NCBI GenBank assembly: GCA_016800925.1
Contig: JABCPU010000711.1
Span: 1 to 29,374, forward strand
DNA length: 29,374 nt
Reading direction: 5' to 3'
Source: Suillus spraguei
Lineage: Eukaryota; Basidiomycota; Agaricomycetes; Boletales; Suillaceae
Part shown: piece after piece, positions 9,986 to 20,622 of the stretch
How positions within the stretch are numbered: the stretch's first letter is position 1
Layout of the letters: the number at the start of each line of letters is the position of its first letter
Made by a program: the position numbers and the translations under genes
The notes under the pieces: generated by a model
Seen by the model: the letters and a program-made list of their open reading frames with translations, nothing else
The model's database searches: none
What the model was told of the DNA's origin: nothing

Positions 9986-10485
9986 TGTGATGATGATGTG
10001 TGATGCTAGTATGTGATGATATGTGATGATGCTACTCCTAACTCTCACTAATTAATGGAGTCAACTAAGCCTTCCAGCACTGATCAGACTATCCAATTGT
10101 CACGAATTCCAAATACAAATCATTACTCTTTTCTCAATTTCCCTAAAGCGTCTAAACCCAGCGCTAAGACAAACACAAACCTCATTGAAATCCCTATATC
10201 CACTTCTATAACCGAACTTCCTGATGAAGATGAAGAGATCTTTTATGATGCTATCGGATAAGATAAGATAAGATAGTATCACGTGATCTTAAGAATCTTC
10301 TAGAATATGATGTCATAACAAATGTCACAACTATCACATTGTACGATTCTCATTTCTATTTTATGATTGGCTAGTAGTTTCAAACTCAGTTTACATCTCA
10401 GTTTCAATATGTGTATATAGTTAGCTAGTTTTGCTGTAGTAGTTCTTTAGTTCAAACCTCTTGTATCTATGACTGTAGCAATCCA
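9986..10485 (+). mobile_element. Possible nested solo LTR (weak)
   Basis: A 500-bp segment starts TGTGATGATGATG and ends GCAATCCA, flanked by AGACT (9981-9985) and AGACG (10486-10490), a 4-of-5 match. It contains a TATA-like TGTATATAG near 10412 and a GATAA x3 run at 10258-10272. The 68-residue frame at 10055-10261 lies inside. TG...CA ends with a near-matching duplication can arise by chance, and no second copy is in the window. Confidence 0.25.
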
Positions 10486-13372
10486 AGACGTCCTTGCTCC
10501 TCTCTCTCTTTGTGATAACCTTAGTTTGAGTCCTAGTCTCTGCCCTTGCGTTAATTCGTTTGTGGGTTGTGACACCAATATGTCACTTCAAAAGCAACTC
10601 TCTGCTGCTCAGGCACTTCACTATGAGTATGATGCAAGTCAGAACAGAGTACACCCTCTTGATGTAGTCTTAAGTGGCCAAGCTATTGATATTGTTGAAT
10701 GGCTGCTAGTCTTATTGTCCTTCCTAATTAACTAATGAAATATATGAATGCAATGTTCTCCCCACAGAAATGTGTTCTGTGTTGTAAAGAGAACTAGATG
10801 TCATTGACACTAGATGACTAGTGACCTTGCACTACCTAGTGTAAGAATATGTGGTGATTTGGTGGCTTGCTGATGTGTCTGTATGTCATGAGAAATAATG
10901 TCCAAAGAGTGGAGTAAAATAACTTGATGTTTCACTCAGTATGCTCGCTTAATACTTAGATTTACACTTGATGATATTGGGGAATATATAATTTATTAGA
11001 GGGGCTCTTTGGCCTGCCCTCTTCTGAGTATGAGAAACTATTGCTTGACTGGTGTATTGGTTATTGGTGTGATGATTGATAATTGGCTTAATAGTTCTCT
11101 TCAGAAAGTGGGCTCCTTGTATACTATTCTAAAGGTGGCTGTACAGGCTACCATACAAGGAAAAATGACTCATAATGACTTATTATAACTCACTATGACT
11201 CACCAAAGGTGGCTGTGGTACTGATTACTAATGTATACTATTGTATCTATAGGCTGATCACATGTCAATAGATATAAAGTCTAGACTGATTACATAACTC
11301 TGTCTTTCATCAGCATTGTTCAAATGTCAAGTTCTTCAACATCACAATATTTTACAAAATATTGCATAAGTAGGTTAAAGTTTGAAAGGAGAAAAAGCAT
11401 AAGGCATGGGAGATCTTGTGCATAATGGGAAAGCTAATTCTTGTTGGATAAGTATTATTTCCAACAGATAAGTGTATAGAAATGATTGTAGGCTTAGAAA
11501 ATACTTGAATAAATTTTTGTAAGATATAGAAAGATGCAGAAAATTCAGGGAAAAATTATGGGGTGTAGTGTAGAATGCTATAGACTAAAATGCAGTCATT
11601 ATCATGTATGAAATAGGTTTCATGTGTGTCAATGTGAATTCTGTTACAATGAGCAAAAAAAACATAGACAAGACTCCTACTCATAGCTATACATCCAACA
11701 ACATAGCTGCTTCTGCCTCAACTGTTGCAGAAACATGGCCATTCCTATATGCTGCCTTCAACAACTGTAGTGAGCCAAACATGGATGATGCAAGTGCATT
11801 GCATCACATGGTGGAAGTGATCCCTCTACTTGAAAAAGCCTGTTCAGAGGAGACAGTGCTGCCTTGGATGGGCAAATATGTATGATGCTGACACACATCA
11901 AACTGGTCTGGTGCATGGCTGACTAAGCACTACCACAGCTGATAATAGCACCAGGACTAAAATAGCTTAGCTTCCATCTATTCAGAAATCAATTCATGAT
12001 TCAGAATCTGAATTTTTTGTTTTTTTACTAGTTTCGCTTGATTATTTCTAATTCATTTTTTCATGGATTTGTTTATATATGTTTGGTTTCAAAAACTATC
12101 TCAAAATACTCCCATGGATGTTAGGTGACCTCAAAAATATAATTACATAAAGTCACCCTACAGGAAAATTCATGTCACAACCCTTTTAACCACTAAAGGC
12201 AGGGGCAGAGACTAGAACTCAAACTAAGGTTATCACAAGAAAGAGAGAGGAGTAGTGATGTCTGGTTGCTACAATAAAGGTACTCAGAGTAAAATCTTGA
12301 ATGTCCAGAACAAAATCTTGAACGTCAGCTAAAGTGTCTTGAAGCTCAGCTAAAATGCTTCAAACTCTCATCATTGAACTTGCTTAAGACTCACAGCGCA
12401 CGTGGGCATGAAGTCAGACGTTCAAATGCTTAGAATTTTCAAAGCATAGTATATACATAGGATACATAGGAGAAGTCATACTTTGGAAGGACTAGAAAAA
12501 ATGGCTGGGATATATATTTGTATTTAGTAGGGCAACACATGTTGTATCTCACATAACAGCTTCAATAAAATTGTAAAAAAAATGAACTCCCCCGCAAGAA
12601 TGAGTTCAGCCGTAGTAAGAAGTGCCAGAGGAAACAGAATAAGTGCTGGGGGAAGGAGAGGGGGAGGAAGAGGGAATTCATGAAGATCTGTGGAGACACA
12701 GTGAGATTAAAATAAGAGTAAATGTTAGCTGAAAGAACTGTGATCTTAGGTCCAGGATCACTCAGATGGACAGATTGAGTATTTGAGGTGGATGGATGAC
12801 AATCCATTCCCCTCGAGCATAGACAAGTGTTAGCTCAAAGTCGTGCAGACCAGCAAGCACATTGGTGAATGACAGGCATATATTTTAAAACTCAGACATG
12901 CAATGCTGAACTGACCTTCAATTGTTACCGGACTCGCATAGTTATCTCGTACACGCTCGCATATGTTAAAAAGGACTGAACATACATACCGTCACTCACT
13001 TCCCGTTACATCCCTTCACTAGGACTTAGTATTAGAAACGCTCGCTAGTCGCAATCTATTTGCATTTGAACATTTCTTCGTTCAAACCACGCTCATTGAT
13101 TTAACCGCCAGTAATTTTACTGCTCAAAGTACCACGTGACTTTTGACTTCACTACTCGTAACCGGACTGCGGCCAGTGATCTCGCTGGGTCGCTTTCTCT
13201 CTCGTCTGCATTCACGCTCATATGGAAGTTGCTGCTACCGCTACCGCACCACCAGTAGTTATAACATTTCATCTCGCCCAAGCAACTTTGTTCCTGCCCT
13301 CGCTAGCTAACTGTTGCAGCTATCGTTACCGCACATGTACCGCTTACACCACGCTAGTATGATGTCACGAAC
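10486..13372. other. Unassigned left-hand interior of the KDZ transposon
   Basis: AT-rich to about 12900, then more balanced. Short plus-strand frames at 10469-10735 (contains LSAAQALHYEYDASQNRVHP) and 11604-11885 (contains HMVEVIPLLEKACSEETVLP) have ATG starts but no recognised domain. They could be small genes, exons of a larger passenger gene, or chance. 12900-13370 is probably the promoter region of the transposase. No RNA gene was seen. Confidence 0.4.
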
Positions 13373-16300
13373 ATGGGCCGTCCCTCTATCAGAACTATGT
13401 ACTTCCAAGCACCCAAAGTCACACCTGCAACGCCTGCACCAAATACAGAGCCCAATGGAAGTATCTCAGAGACTTTCAACTTCGACACCAACTTTGATGC
13501 TGTAGATGACACTTATGTTGACTTTCTGGCAGAACATAATGCAAATGGCGAGTCTGTGAAAAGCAAAAGAAAATGCACCACGGGGGTCGGTGCTTTGTCA
13601 AATCTCCCATTTATAGCTTACCTTGTTCCAGGATGATCCACAAAGACTATGGGTTCCAGAGAGAGATAGTTTCTTGAGGGAATTTGTCAGACTCGAGGCT
13701 CATGGAGATGCACCTTGGAGCCACATGTGCCATGAACTACCAGACTGTACAAATGAACCTACAGTTCATTGCAGGGATTGCAAAGGGCTTCAACTTTATT
13801 GCCAGTCCTGCATTGTTTCGCTTCACAGTGCAATGCCATTGCACAATGTTGAGGTATTTGCCCCCACTTTCACTTGAATTCACAGTTATTGCATAGACTT
13901 GGACAGGCATGTACTTCCAGCAGATTTCCCTTCGCGATCTGGGTCTATGTATTTAACTCGGCCACCCAGCAGGCATCCAGTGTGACAATCCTGTTTGTGC
14001 ATTCGACTTTACAGTTTTGGACATTAGCGGTACACATAGTGTCACGCTCCTCTTTTGTAACTGCGCAACTGCCAACACACATACGGTCCAGCTCTTACAC
14101 GCATGCTAGTACCCTGTCACCACAACCAATCCACAAACTGCTGCTACCTTCCATCTTCTCAACCATTTTCAGATGTACACTTTTGAGTCCAAAGGCTCTG
14201 CCTTTGGATATTGGCAAGCTCTGTTTTGCTTAACTGACAATACAGGCACGAAACCGCCCAAGGTATGTTTTGATATATATTCCCTTCCCCATCCATCAAC
14301 TTGCATTAATTCTGGGATCATTACAAGTCTCTCTTGCGAATGAGTCGACAGTACCGACACTTGTTAGCTCTCAAGCGGGCTGGCTGTGTCCATGATGTAT
14401 GTGAAGTGCTGGGCACCCAGCCTGGGGAGCTCACTGTCCCATGCCTTGCTTGCCCTCAGCCTGGCAGAAATCTCCCACCGGATTGGGACAGTACTCCTCC
14501 GGATAAAAGGTAAGTTCTTTTTCCCTCTGTGTGCACTGTTACCTTATGTATGTATGGGTGGTTGTTTGCCTTATTTCTGGGAATCGATGCCAACTTCCAA
14601 ATGTGTCGCTGTAATAAGTCGTCGGAAGAAGCAGATCCAAGCTTGAGCAAGGGGTGGGCATATTTCATGGAGGAGTCAGGCTTCAAAAGGCTGTTGGCCG
14701 AGCATGCTGGACAAACTCAAGAGGTAAGGTGTAATGGTCTCCTTGATCCTATCGGAGTTCTGACTCCCTGGTCCTTAGAAAAGCTCTTGTGCAAGCCACA
14801 ATGCAGTGAACTTGGTGGATTCCAAGAACGTGCATGGCCTCATAGCAACAGGCATCAGTGCTGTCATTTGTGCGAGGCACAACTTCAAGCGGCCATCTGC
14901 TGTTGGAGATCTCCAAAAGGGCGAGAAGTGAGTATCCCTTCTGTTCAATTCACACTCACTAACAATTTATCAGATATGTGAACATGGACTATCTATTCTT
15001 CTCAATGTTGACGCATTCCAGTAACCTTGCGGTCTTTCATGTCTCATATGACATCACGTGTCAGTGGAGCAAACACCTCTGGACATGCATGTCATGCTAT
15101 CCTGTGCAGCTCCATTTTTCTCCTGGCAGCAAGATAATCACACTCCTTGTGCCCAAATTCCATCTTCCAGCACATATTCCTACTTGCCAAACTACCTTCT
15201 CGTTCAATCTCATCAAAGGCATGGCCAGAACGGATGGGGAAGCACCAGAGAGAGGATGGTCTAATATCAATCCCGTAGCAACCAGTACCCATGAGATGGG
15301 CCCTGGTTTGAGGCAAGATACCCTCGATGATCATTTCAGCAATTGGAATTGGCATAAGGTCTGCAACATTGGTACGTCCACTGATTCCTAATATTTTCTG
15401 GTATCTGACCTTTTTGACAGGGCCCTTTCTCTTGCAAAAGTTGAAGGAAGCCATCCCTCAGTGGGACCAGCATGTATTGGACCTGGGGGACTTTGAGGAG
15501 GCCATTCCGACAGAGAGCTTTACATCATGGTGTCAAATGGTGGAAGAATGGGAGGCTGACCGGTCCAGGCCTAATCTGTTTGAATCGACCGCTGTCCCTG
15601 TGACTCAAGCTTCTGTTCACCTTGAACTCTCGCAAGCTGAAGCAGATCAACTCAAACATGGCTTGGACATCTCCTTACATGCTGAAGTGTCACCAAGTGT
15701 ATTAATAGCAGCTGGAATGGATCTGGAGGCCCAGCAGTGAGCACAATGATCATTATGCAGACAGAGACACAACTAATCTATCTACGATTTATTAGACGTC
15801 GTCTTGCCACTGATAAGGCACTCATCGGCATACACTCGACTGATATACAACTCTTGGCCTTACAGCAGTGGACAAATGCTTTGCGCTGCCGACTGGAGCA
15901 CTGGGTGAAAATACAAACTCTCTATATGCCGTATGTTGTGCGACTGCAGGAGATGGATGACTTAGACTCTGAATCTGAGGAAGAAGCAGTCCATAACATC
16001 AAGTTGTGGCTGCCTTCTGCAGTTCTCAAATTACCTATGCCTTGCAATATCAACCTCACCTGGATTGAGTGGAAGCTCTGCATTGCTCAGGCTCATGAAG
16101 CCTTGCATGAACTTCAGCAACATTTACATCTCAAGCGCCACCTTACAGGATTCAAGAGAGATTGGATTACGGAACAGCGTGCTCACACAAGGTCACGAGG
16201 TATCATTGACACCGTCCAAAAGAAGATCGATGCCGCCACAACCAAGTACAACATTGCTTGGAGTGCACTCGAAGTTCTGGCCAAAGCGCTCCTGGAGGTA

Positions 16301-16704
16301 GACTGGATGAATCAGTTCCCAAAGCTGGAGAAGGAGGATATACGGGGGATGATGGAAGATCAAGCAGCTGGTGAATCCCAGACTGAGGAATGGAGACTGG
16401 TGGCCATCTCGTGGATATGGAAGCAGCGCCATGGCACTGGGCAAGAAGAATTATCTGATGGTGAGTGATCTGTTTAAGCAAATTCTTGCCCTTCTAAGTT
16501 GAGGAATTTCTAGTGATGCATATAGAATGGTGTAAGGCGCATGCACGGGCCAGCCAGTGGTCTGAGGAGGTCGAGCTCCTCCAGGAGGAAATGAGGCGGG
16601 TGTCAGCCTTCTTGGAGTGGCAAATGGAATGGTGGGAGGACCATGCTTCCCCAAGGACATGGCTAGATGGAATGGAGAACGAAGGTGTGAGTGCAATCCG
16701 TTGA
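13373..16704 (+). pseudogene. KDZ-superfamily transposase with CxC2 zinc domain, two in-frame stops
   Basis: Multi-exon transposase of the Kyakuja-Dileera-Zisupton group. Order of parts: N-terminal MGRPSIRTMYFQAPK; DDPQRLWVPERDSFLREFVR; the CxC2 cysteine cluster (HCRDCKGLQLYCQSC...LHSAMPLHNVE, 13768-13854); TQPGELTVPCLACPQPGRNLP (about 14420-14480); LGIDANFQ...LSKGWAYF; ARHNFKRPSAVGDLQKGE; YVNMDYLFF; SYDITCQWSKHLW; RTDGEAPERGWSNINPVATS; and a helical C-terminal part with IEWCKAHARASQW and EEMRRVSAF. The acidic residues expected for the RNase-H-like core are present (D in GIDANFQ, D in SYDITCQW, E in DGEAPERGW). Introns splice cleanly, for example 15736-15794 and a last one ending TTTCTAG before 16514. 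TAA at 13954-13956 (expected Gln, IQLGH) and TAG at 14107-14109 (expected Trp, W-[FY]-P) lie in one exon, so this copy is dead as read. The true 3' end may include one more exon. Confidence 0.85.
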
Positions 16705-17484
16705 GCAATGCATACACAGTGTATGTCCATCTGGAGTGTTGTACCTAGTCTTGTTGCTCCCTCTTCAGTCATTTCACCCACATAGGACATTTTGACATAT
16801 GTTTTCATTATTTCAATGGTGTTGGTGTTATCTACAGCGACACTATTGATATGTTTTACTGCCTGTCAGATTCACTTTTTTGCCCTTTTAGGACTCAGGA
16901 ACACAAAGGGGTATACAGGGCAATATAGTGAGATCTCTCTCGATACGGAGGCTCAAAATGTCATGAGAACTCTCTTGATACAAAGCCTTAAAATAGCAGA
17001 CAGAACATAGGAATATGGAGATGTCAGTCCCAATATAGGTACATGTGTTTAGGGAGCACTCGAGGGGGAGGGAATTGGTTCCCCAGCAGAGTATGCATAC
17101 AAGAAGCATGGGGGACTACTGCCAAGTATGCATAACTACCCTTCTACAATAACCAAGTAGTATCAATACTCCTACCAAGGTGTGGTGGCACTCATGCTGT
17201 TCAGTTTGAATAGTGCATTTCATGACTTATCTTGTCAATGAGCCTCTGTGTTTGATAGAAACAAGTAAATCTTGAAGCTTGAGAATCTCAGAGGCCAAGG
17301 TGGATCATTGAAGGCAGTGTCAAAACACACTTCAACAATGTGGCAGAACTTCTTGCAGTTTGGGGTTCAGACCGGTTCAGAGAAGGTTCAAACTGAAATA
17401 GAACTGTTTGGGTGACAGTGGACTGTGAACCTCACTCAGGTCCGGTCTGTCCCCAATCCATGGACTCCAGACTGAACCAAGGAA
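16705..17484. other. Right-hand flank inside the KDZ transposon
   Basis: No gene recognised. A further transposase exon could start after acceptor-like CCCTTTTAG (ending about 16892), but the translation is not recognisable. From about 17340 the sequence becomes GGTTC/GAACC-rich subterminal repeat. Confidence 0.45.
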
Positions 17485-17507
17485 GAACCTGACCAATGGT
17501 CAGGTTC
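17485..17507. repeat. Perfect subterminal palindrome
   Basis: GAACCTGACC and its exact reverse complement GGTCAGGTTC are separated by AAT, 35 bp inside the right end of the transposon. This could form a hairpin or a two-fold-symmetric transposase-binding site. Confidence 0.85.
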
Positions 17508-17527
17508 AGACCATGGTTCTGGACCAA

Positions 17528-17550
17528 ACCACAGCAGCACTACTCACTAC
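17528..17550 (-). repeat. Right terminal inverted repeat and target duplication
   Basis: 17528-17542 (ACCACAGCAGCACTA) is the inverted partner of the left end at 9613-9627. 17543-17550 is CTCACTAC, identical to 9605-9612. Confidence 0.88.
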
Positions 17551-18446
17551 TAACTCTCTGCAGTAGTCTCACTATTTTGTTCACTCCACCTCTCTCTATA
17601 CAATATTGGTCTCTCTGACATCACTACTAGTATTAAATTATCTCATCTTCACCTCAATTGAACAACAATACAAAGGTAGATAGATAAGACATTGTCATCA
17701 TCCAAACTCTAGAGCTGTCATTCATCTCATCAGTGTCATAGCCAGCCACAATCTTCAGTGATACTGTGCAAACATGCTCTGGAGACATTGACTACACGAA
17801 TCTTGATGAAATGTACCTTTCGAGGCTGTATGCATTGTCACCCTGCTTGTTGCGGCGGGCCGAATAATGTTCAATCGCCGCCTAAAATAAATTTGATAAA
17901 TTGTGCTGAAAATACATGTGCAATTTTTAAACCTTCATGGGATAGTGGAACTGCAGCTGGAGCCTGTTGGTGAGTGATCTTTCAACGTTTCTCCCCCTTT
18001 CATACACTTTTTAATTCAATGACGAGCGTTGTACATCAACCACCACTGGCACCTCTTAGTCGACTTGATGCAGGCGAGCCCATAACATGGCGGACTTGTA
18101 TCACTGACATCAATGACTTTCTGATCATGATTCCTTTTATTTTGACTTCGTTGATTCGAGCATTCAGCTGATAACTCCTCCGTCAGGTCGGGTGTCAACT
18201 ATTAGACAGAACCATACTCATTTGTCGATTGTCTCCGTAGTCACATGAATCCGCATAATCAAATTCTTTCCTTTCATGCACACATCTGACCATCAAGCCA
18301 AGCATAATCACCGTTCTTATCTCGCTGCTAATATTAGCCACGGACTCCCTTTTTCCGCGAGTTGTATCTCTTATCTGCTGTGAAGCATTCTTCTAGGTCT
18401 GAGCTTCATTTCCTCGTCCAATTCTATTCCCAACACTATCGACAAT
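17551..18446. other. Intergenic DNA upstream of amidase copy 2
   Basis: No recognised gene. Small frames at 17758-18171 lack motifs. The last 100-150 bp before 18447 are pyrimidine-rich and presumably hold the amidase promoter and leader; ATG at 18447 sits in CGACAATATGC. No clear TATA box was identified. Confidence 0.5.
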
Positions 18447-20534
18447 ATGCCCCATTGGACTGCTCTAGTCGCAGAGAAGAAACAGAGGCAGCTGAAGTCC
18501 ATTCCACAAGAGTGGCTTGTGACTCCGCCTCCATCCTCTACTCTGGATGTGACTGGTTTTCCAGAGTCATGTGGCCTTTTGAATACCCGAGAAATTGAGA
18601 TCACCAATACTTCGGTGGATGTTTTATTAAACAAGATTGCAAGCGCAAAATGGACAGCTGTTGAAGTGACCACTGCATTCTCTAAGAGGGCCGTTGTTGC
18701 CCATCAGCTTGTAAGCCAAGTTGCCAGGTGTTTGCTTGGCAATGTGGTATTGACTGACCGACAAGGTCAATTGCCCTGACGGAAATCTTCATTGATCGGG
18801 CATTGGCTCGAGCGGCTGAACTGGATGATCACTTGAAGAAGACAGGAAAGGTCGTTGGTCCCCCTTCACGGGCTGCCCATCTCTCTAAAGGACCAGCTAT
18901 GTATCAAAGGACTGGAAACCACTATGGGTAAGTCATAATCCTGGTAGAACCTAACGACGCATTGTGATTCACTGGGCTTTAGGTTATGTCTCGTGGATTG
19001 GGCAATATGCAGAGAAAAACGCAGTGTTGGTCGACGTTCTGATCGAATGTGGAGCCGTGCCATTCGTCCGCACCAACATTCCACAAACACTCATGGTGAG
19101 CGCACCCTGAAGATGAATCCTACTCCTGTGTTAAAAGTAGCTTCAGTGGCCAGAAACCTTCAATAGTGTCTTCGGCCGGACAACTAACCCAAACAACGTC
19201 TCTCTAACCTCAGGTGGGTCATCAGGAGGAGAGGGTGCATTGGTTGCTCTAAAAGGAAGCCCGTTGGGAGTCGGTTCTGATATCGGAGGGTATGACAAAA
19301 GCTCATTAGTAGTAGCCTTCTGACGGCCCCTGACAGCTCTATTCGTATTCCCTCTGCATTCTGCGGCATATACGGCCTCAGGCCGTTCATACGGGCGTGT
19401 ACCGTACTGTGGTGCTCGCAACTCACTTGAGGGCCAAGACTCGATTCTCTCCGTGTTCGGTCCATGACAAGCAGCATCGGCGGACTCAAAGTCTTTATGA
19501 AAGCTGTTATTAACTCTAAACCGTGGCTTAAGGATCCTCTTGCGGTTCGGAAAAAATGGGATGAAGACGAGTACGATCTTGTGGACCATGGATCCGGCAA
19601 GGATTTGTGTTTTGCGATCATGTGGGACGACGGCGTTATTGTTCCCCACCCACCTATCAGGAGGTCTCTGGAAATCACAAAAGCGGCTCTCCAGAAGGCT
19701 GGCCACAAAGGTTTTTTGTCTAATTCTCTGTTGAATTGTTATTGTTCTCATTGAATGACAGTTGTTGAATGGAAACCCATCAAGCACAGATTGCTTGGAG
19801 ATGTCGCGGTAAGCAGCTTGTCTTTCACTTTGCCAATCTATTGACCTAGTAGCACTGTGTAGCAAGATATCTGGAATGCTGCTTCTGCCGAAGACTACAT
19901 GATCACAACCTCTAGCACCGGGGAGCCAATAATTGCAACGATGGCGCTGGACGGCAAATTGTGATATCCTTCTGTCCGCAAAATGGCGGTATCACTGCAT
20001 ACAAGCTCTGGCAAGTGCAGAAGCTGCGCAAAATATCCGGAAAGAATATCTAGACCACTGGAATGCAACTGCCTCTGAGACTGGGACAGGACGGCCTGTC
20101 GATGCTATCATTTGTCCAGCGCACCATTTGCTGCACTCCCATGGGAAGAACAGGTGAGTGTCCTTGTAAATGTGGAGTTTTGAACTTTAATGAGATGACA
20201 CACAGGTACGCCAACTATACTACGGTTTGGAACTCGCTCGACTATCCCGCTGCGATTTTTCCTGTGACTACTGTCGACTCCACTCTCGACGAAGGAACCT
20301 CCTCATAGTTTCTATGACGACTCGATAAGGAAGTCTACGAATTGTGTGAGTAGTGCCCCACTGAGCAGCCCCTCAATTGATCAGTGATTTTCTGATGCCA
20401 ACGATTGATTCAGATGATCCGGAGAAATTCAAGAACGCTCCTGTTTGTTTGCAACTCGTCGGTCGACTCTGGAGGAAGAAGCAGTTATAAAAATGACAGA
20501 AATTGTGGATGCGGCTCTGGCAGCTGCCAAATAA
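18447..20534 (+). pseudogene. Acetamidase/FAAH-type amidase, copy 2, frameshifted
   Basis: Full-length second copy. Exon 1 is 18447-18710 (MPHWTALVAEKKQRQLKSIP to RAVVAHQL), exon 2 starts at 18766, and the stop TAA is 20532-20534. From 18806 on it is nearly identical to copy 1, with the same intron positions and very similar introns. Catalytic motifs GGSSGGEG and SDIGG|SIRIPSAFCG remain. Relative to copy 1 or the family frame it has +1 at 18774-18776 (TGCCCTG), +1 at 18860-18864 (five C), +1 near 19384 (AGGCCGTTC), -1 near 19462 (GGTCCATG), -4 and -3 near 19953-19970, -1 near 20029, -1 near 20119, -2 near 20137, -2 near 20288, -1 near 20319 and -1 near 20465. Taken literally it cannot encode a full enzyme. 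Because the neighbouring conserved genes also carry 1-bp indels, some may be sequencing or assembly errors. Confidence 0.85.
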
Positions 20535-20622
20535 ATTTGAGATATACTTTTCGTCAAAGACTTGTTCGAGACAGTAGTTATGAATATGTGCAATACACGG
20601 TAAAATACAAACAATTCGAAAC

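Larger units (their letters stand above)
9613..17542 (+). mobile_element. 7.9 kb DNA transposon carrying a KDZ transposase (dead copy)
   Basis: Left end TAGTGCTGCCATGGT (9613-9627). The right end, read inwards on the minus strand, is TAGTGCTGCTGTGGT (17542-17528): 13 of 15 positions match, and both differences are transitions. Perfect 8-bp target duplications CTCACTAC flank it. Both subterminal regions are rich in CAGGTTC/GAACCTG motifs (for example 9638, 9758, 17485, 17501), likely transposase-binding sequence. The interior holds a KDZ-family transposase gene (13373-16704) and about 3.7 kb of unassigned DNA on its left side. 8-bp duplications and TAGNG ends are hallmarks of hAT elements; I also recall 8-bp duplications for Zisupton-type KDZ elements. 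The transposase inside is KDZ and no hAT transposase was seen. Confidence 0.78.
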
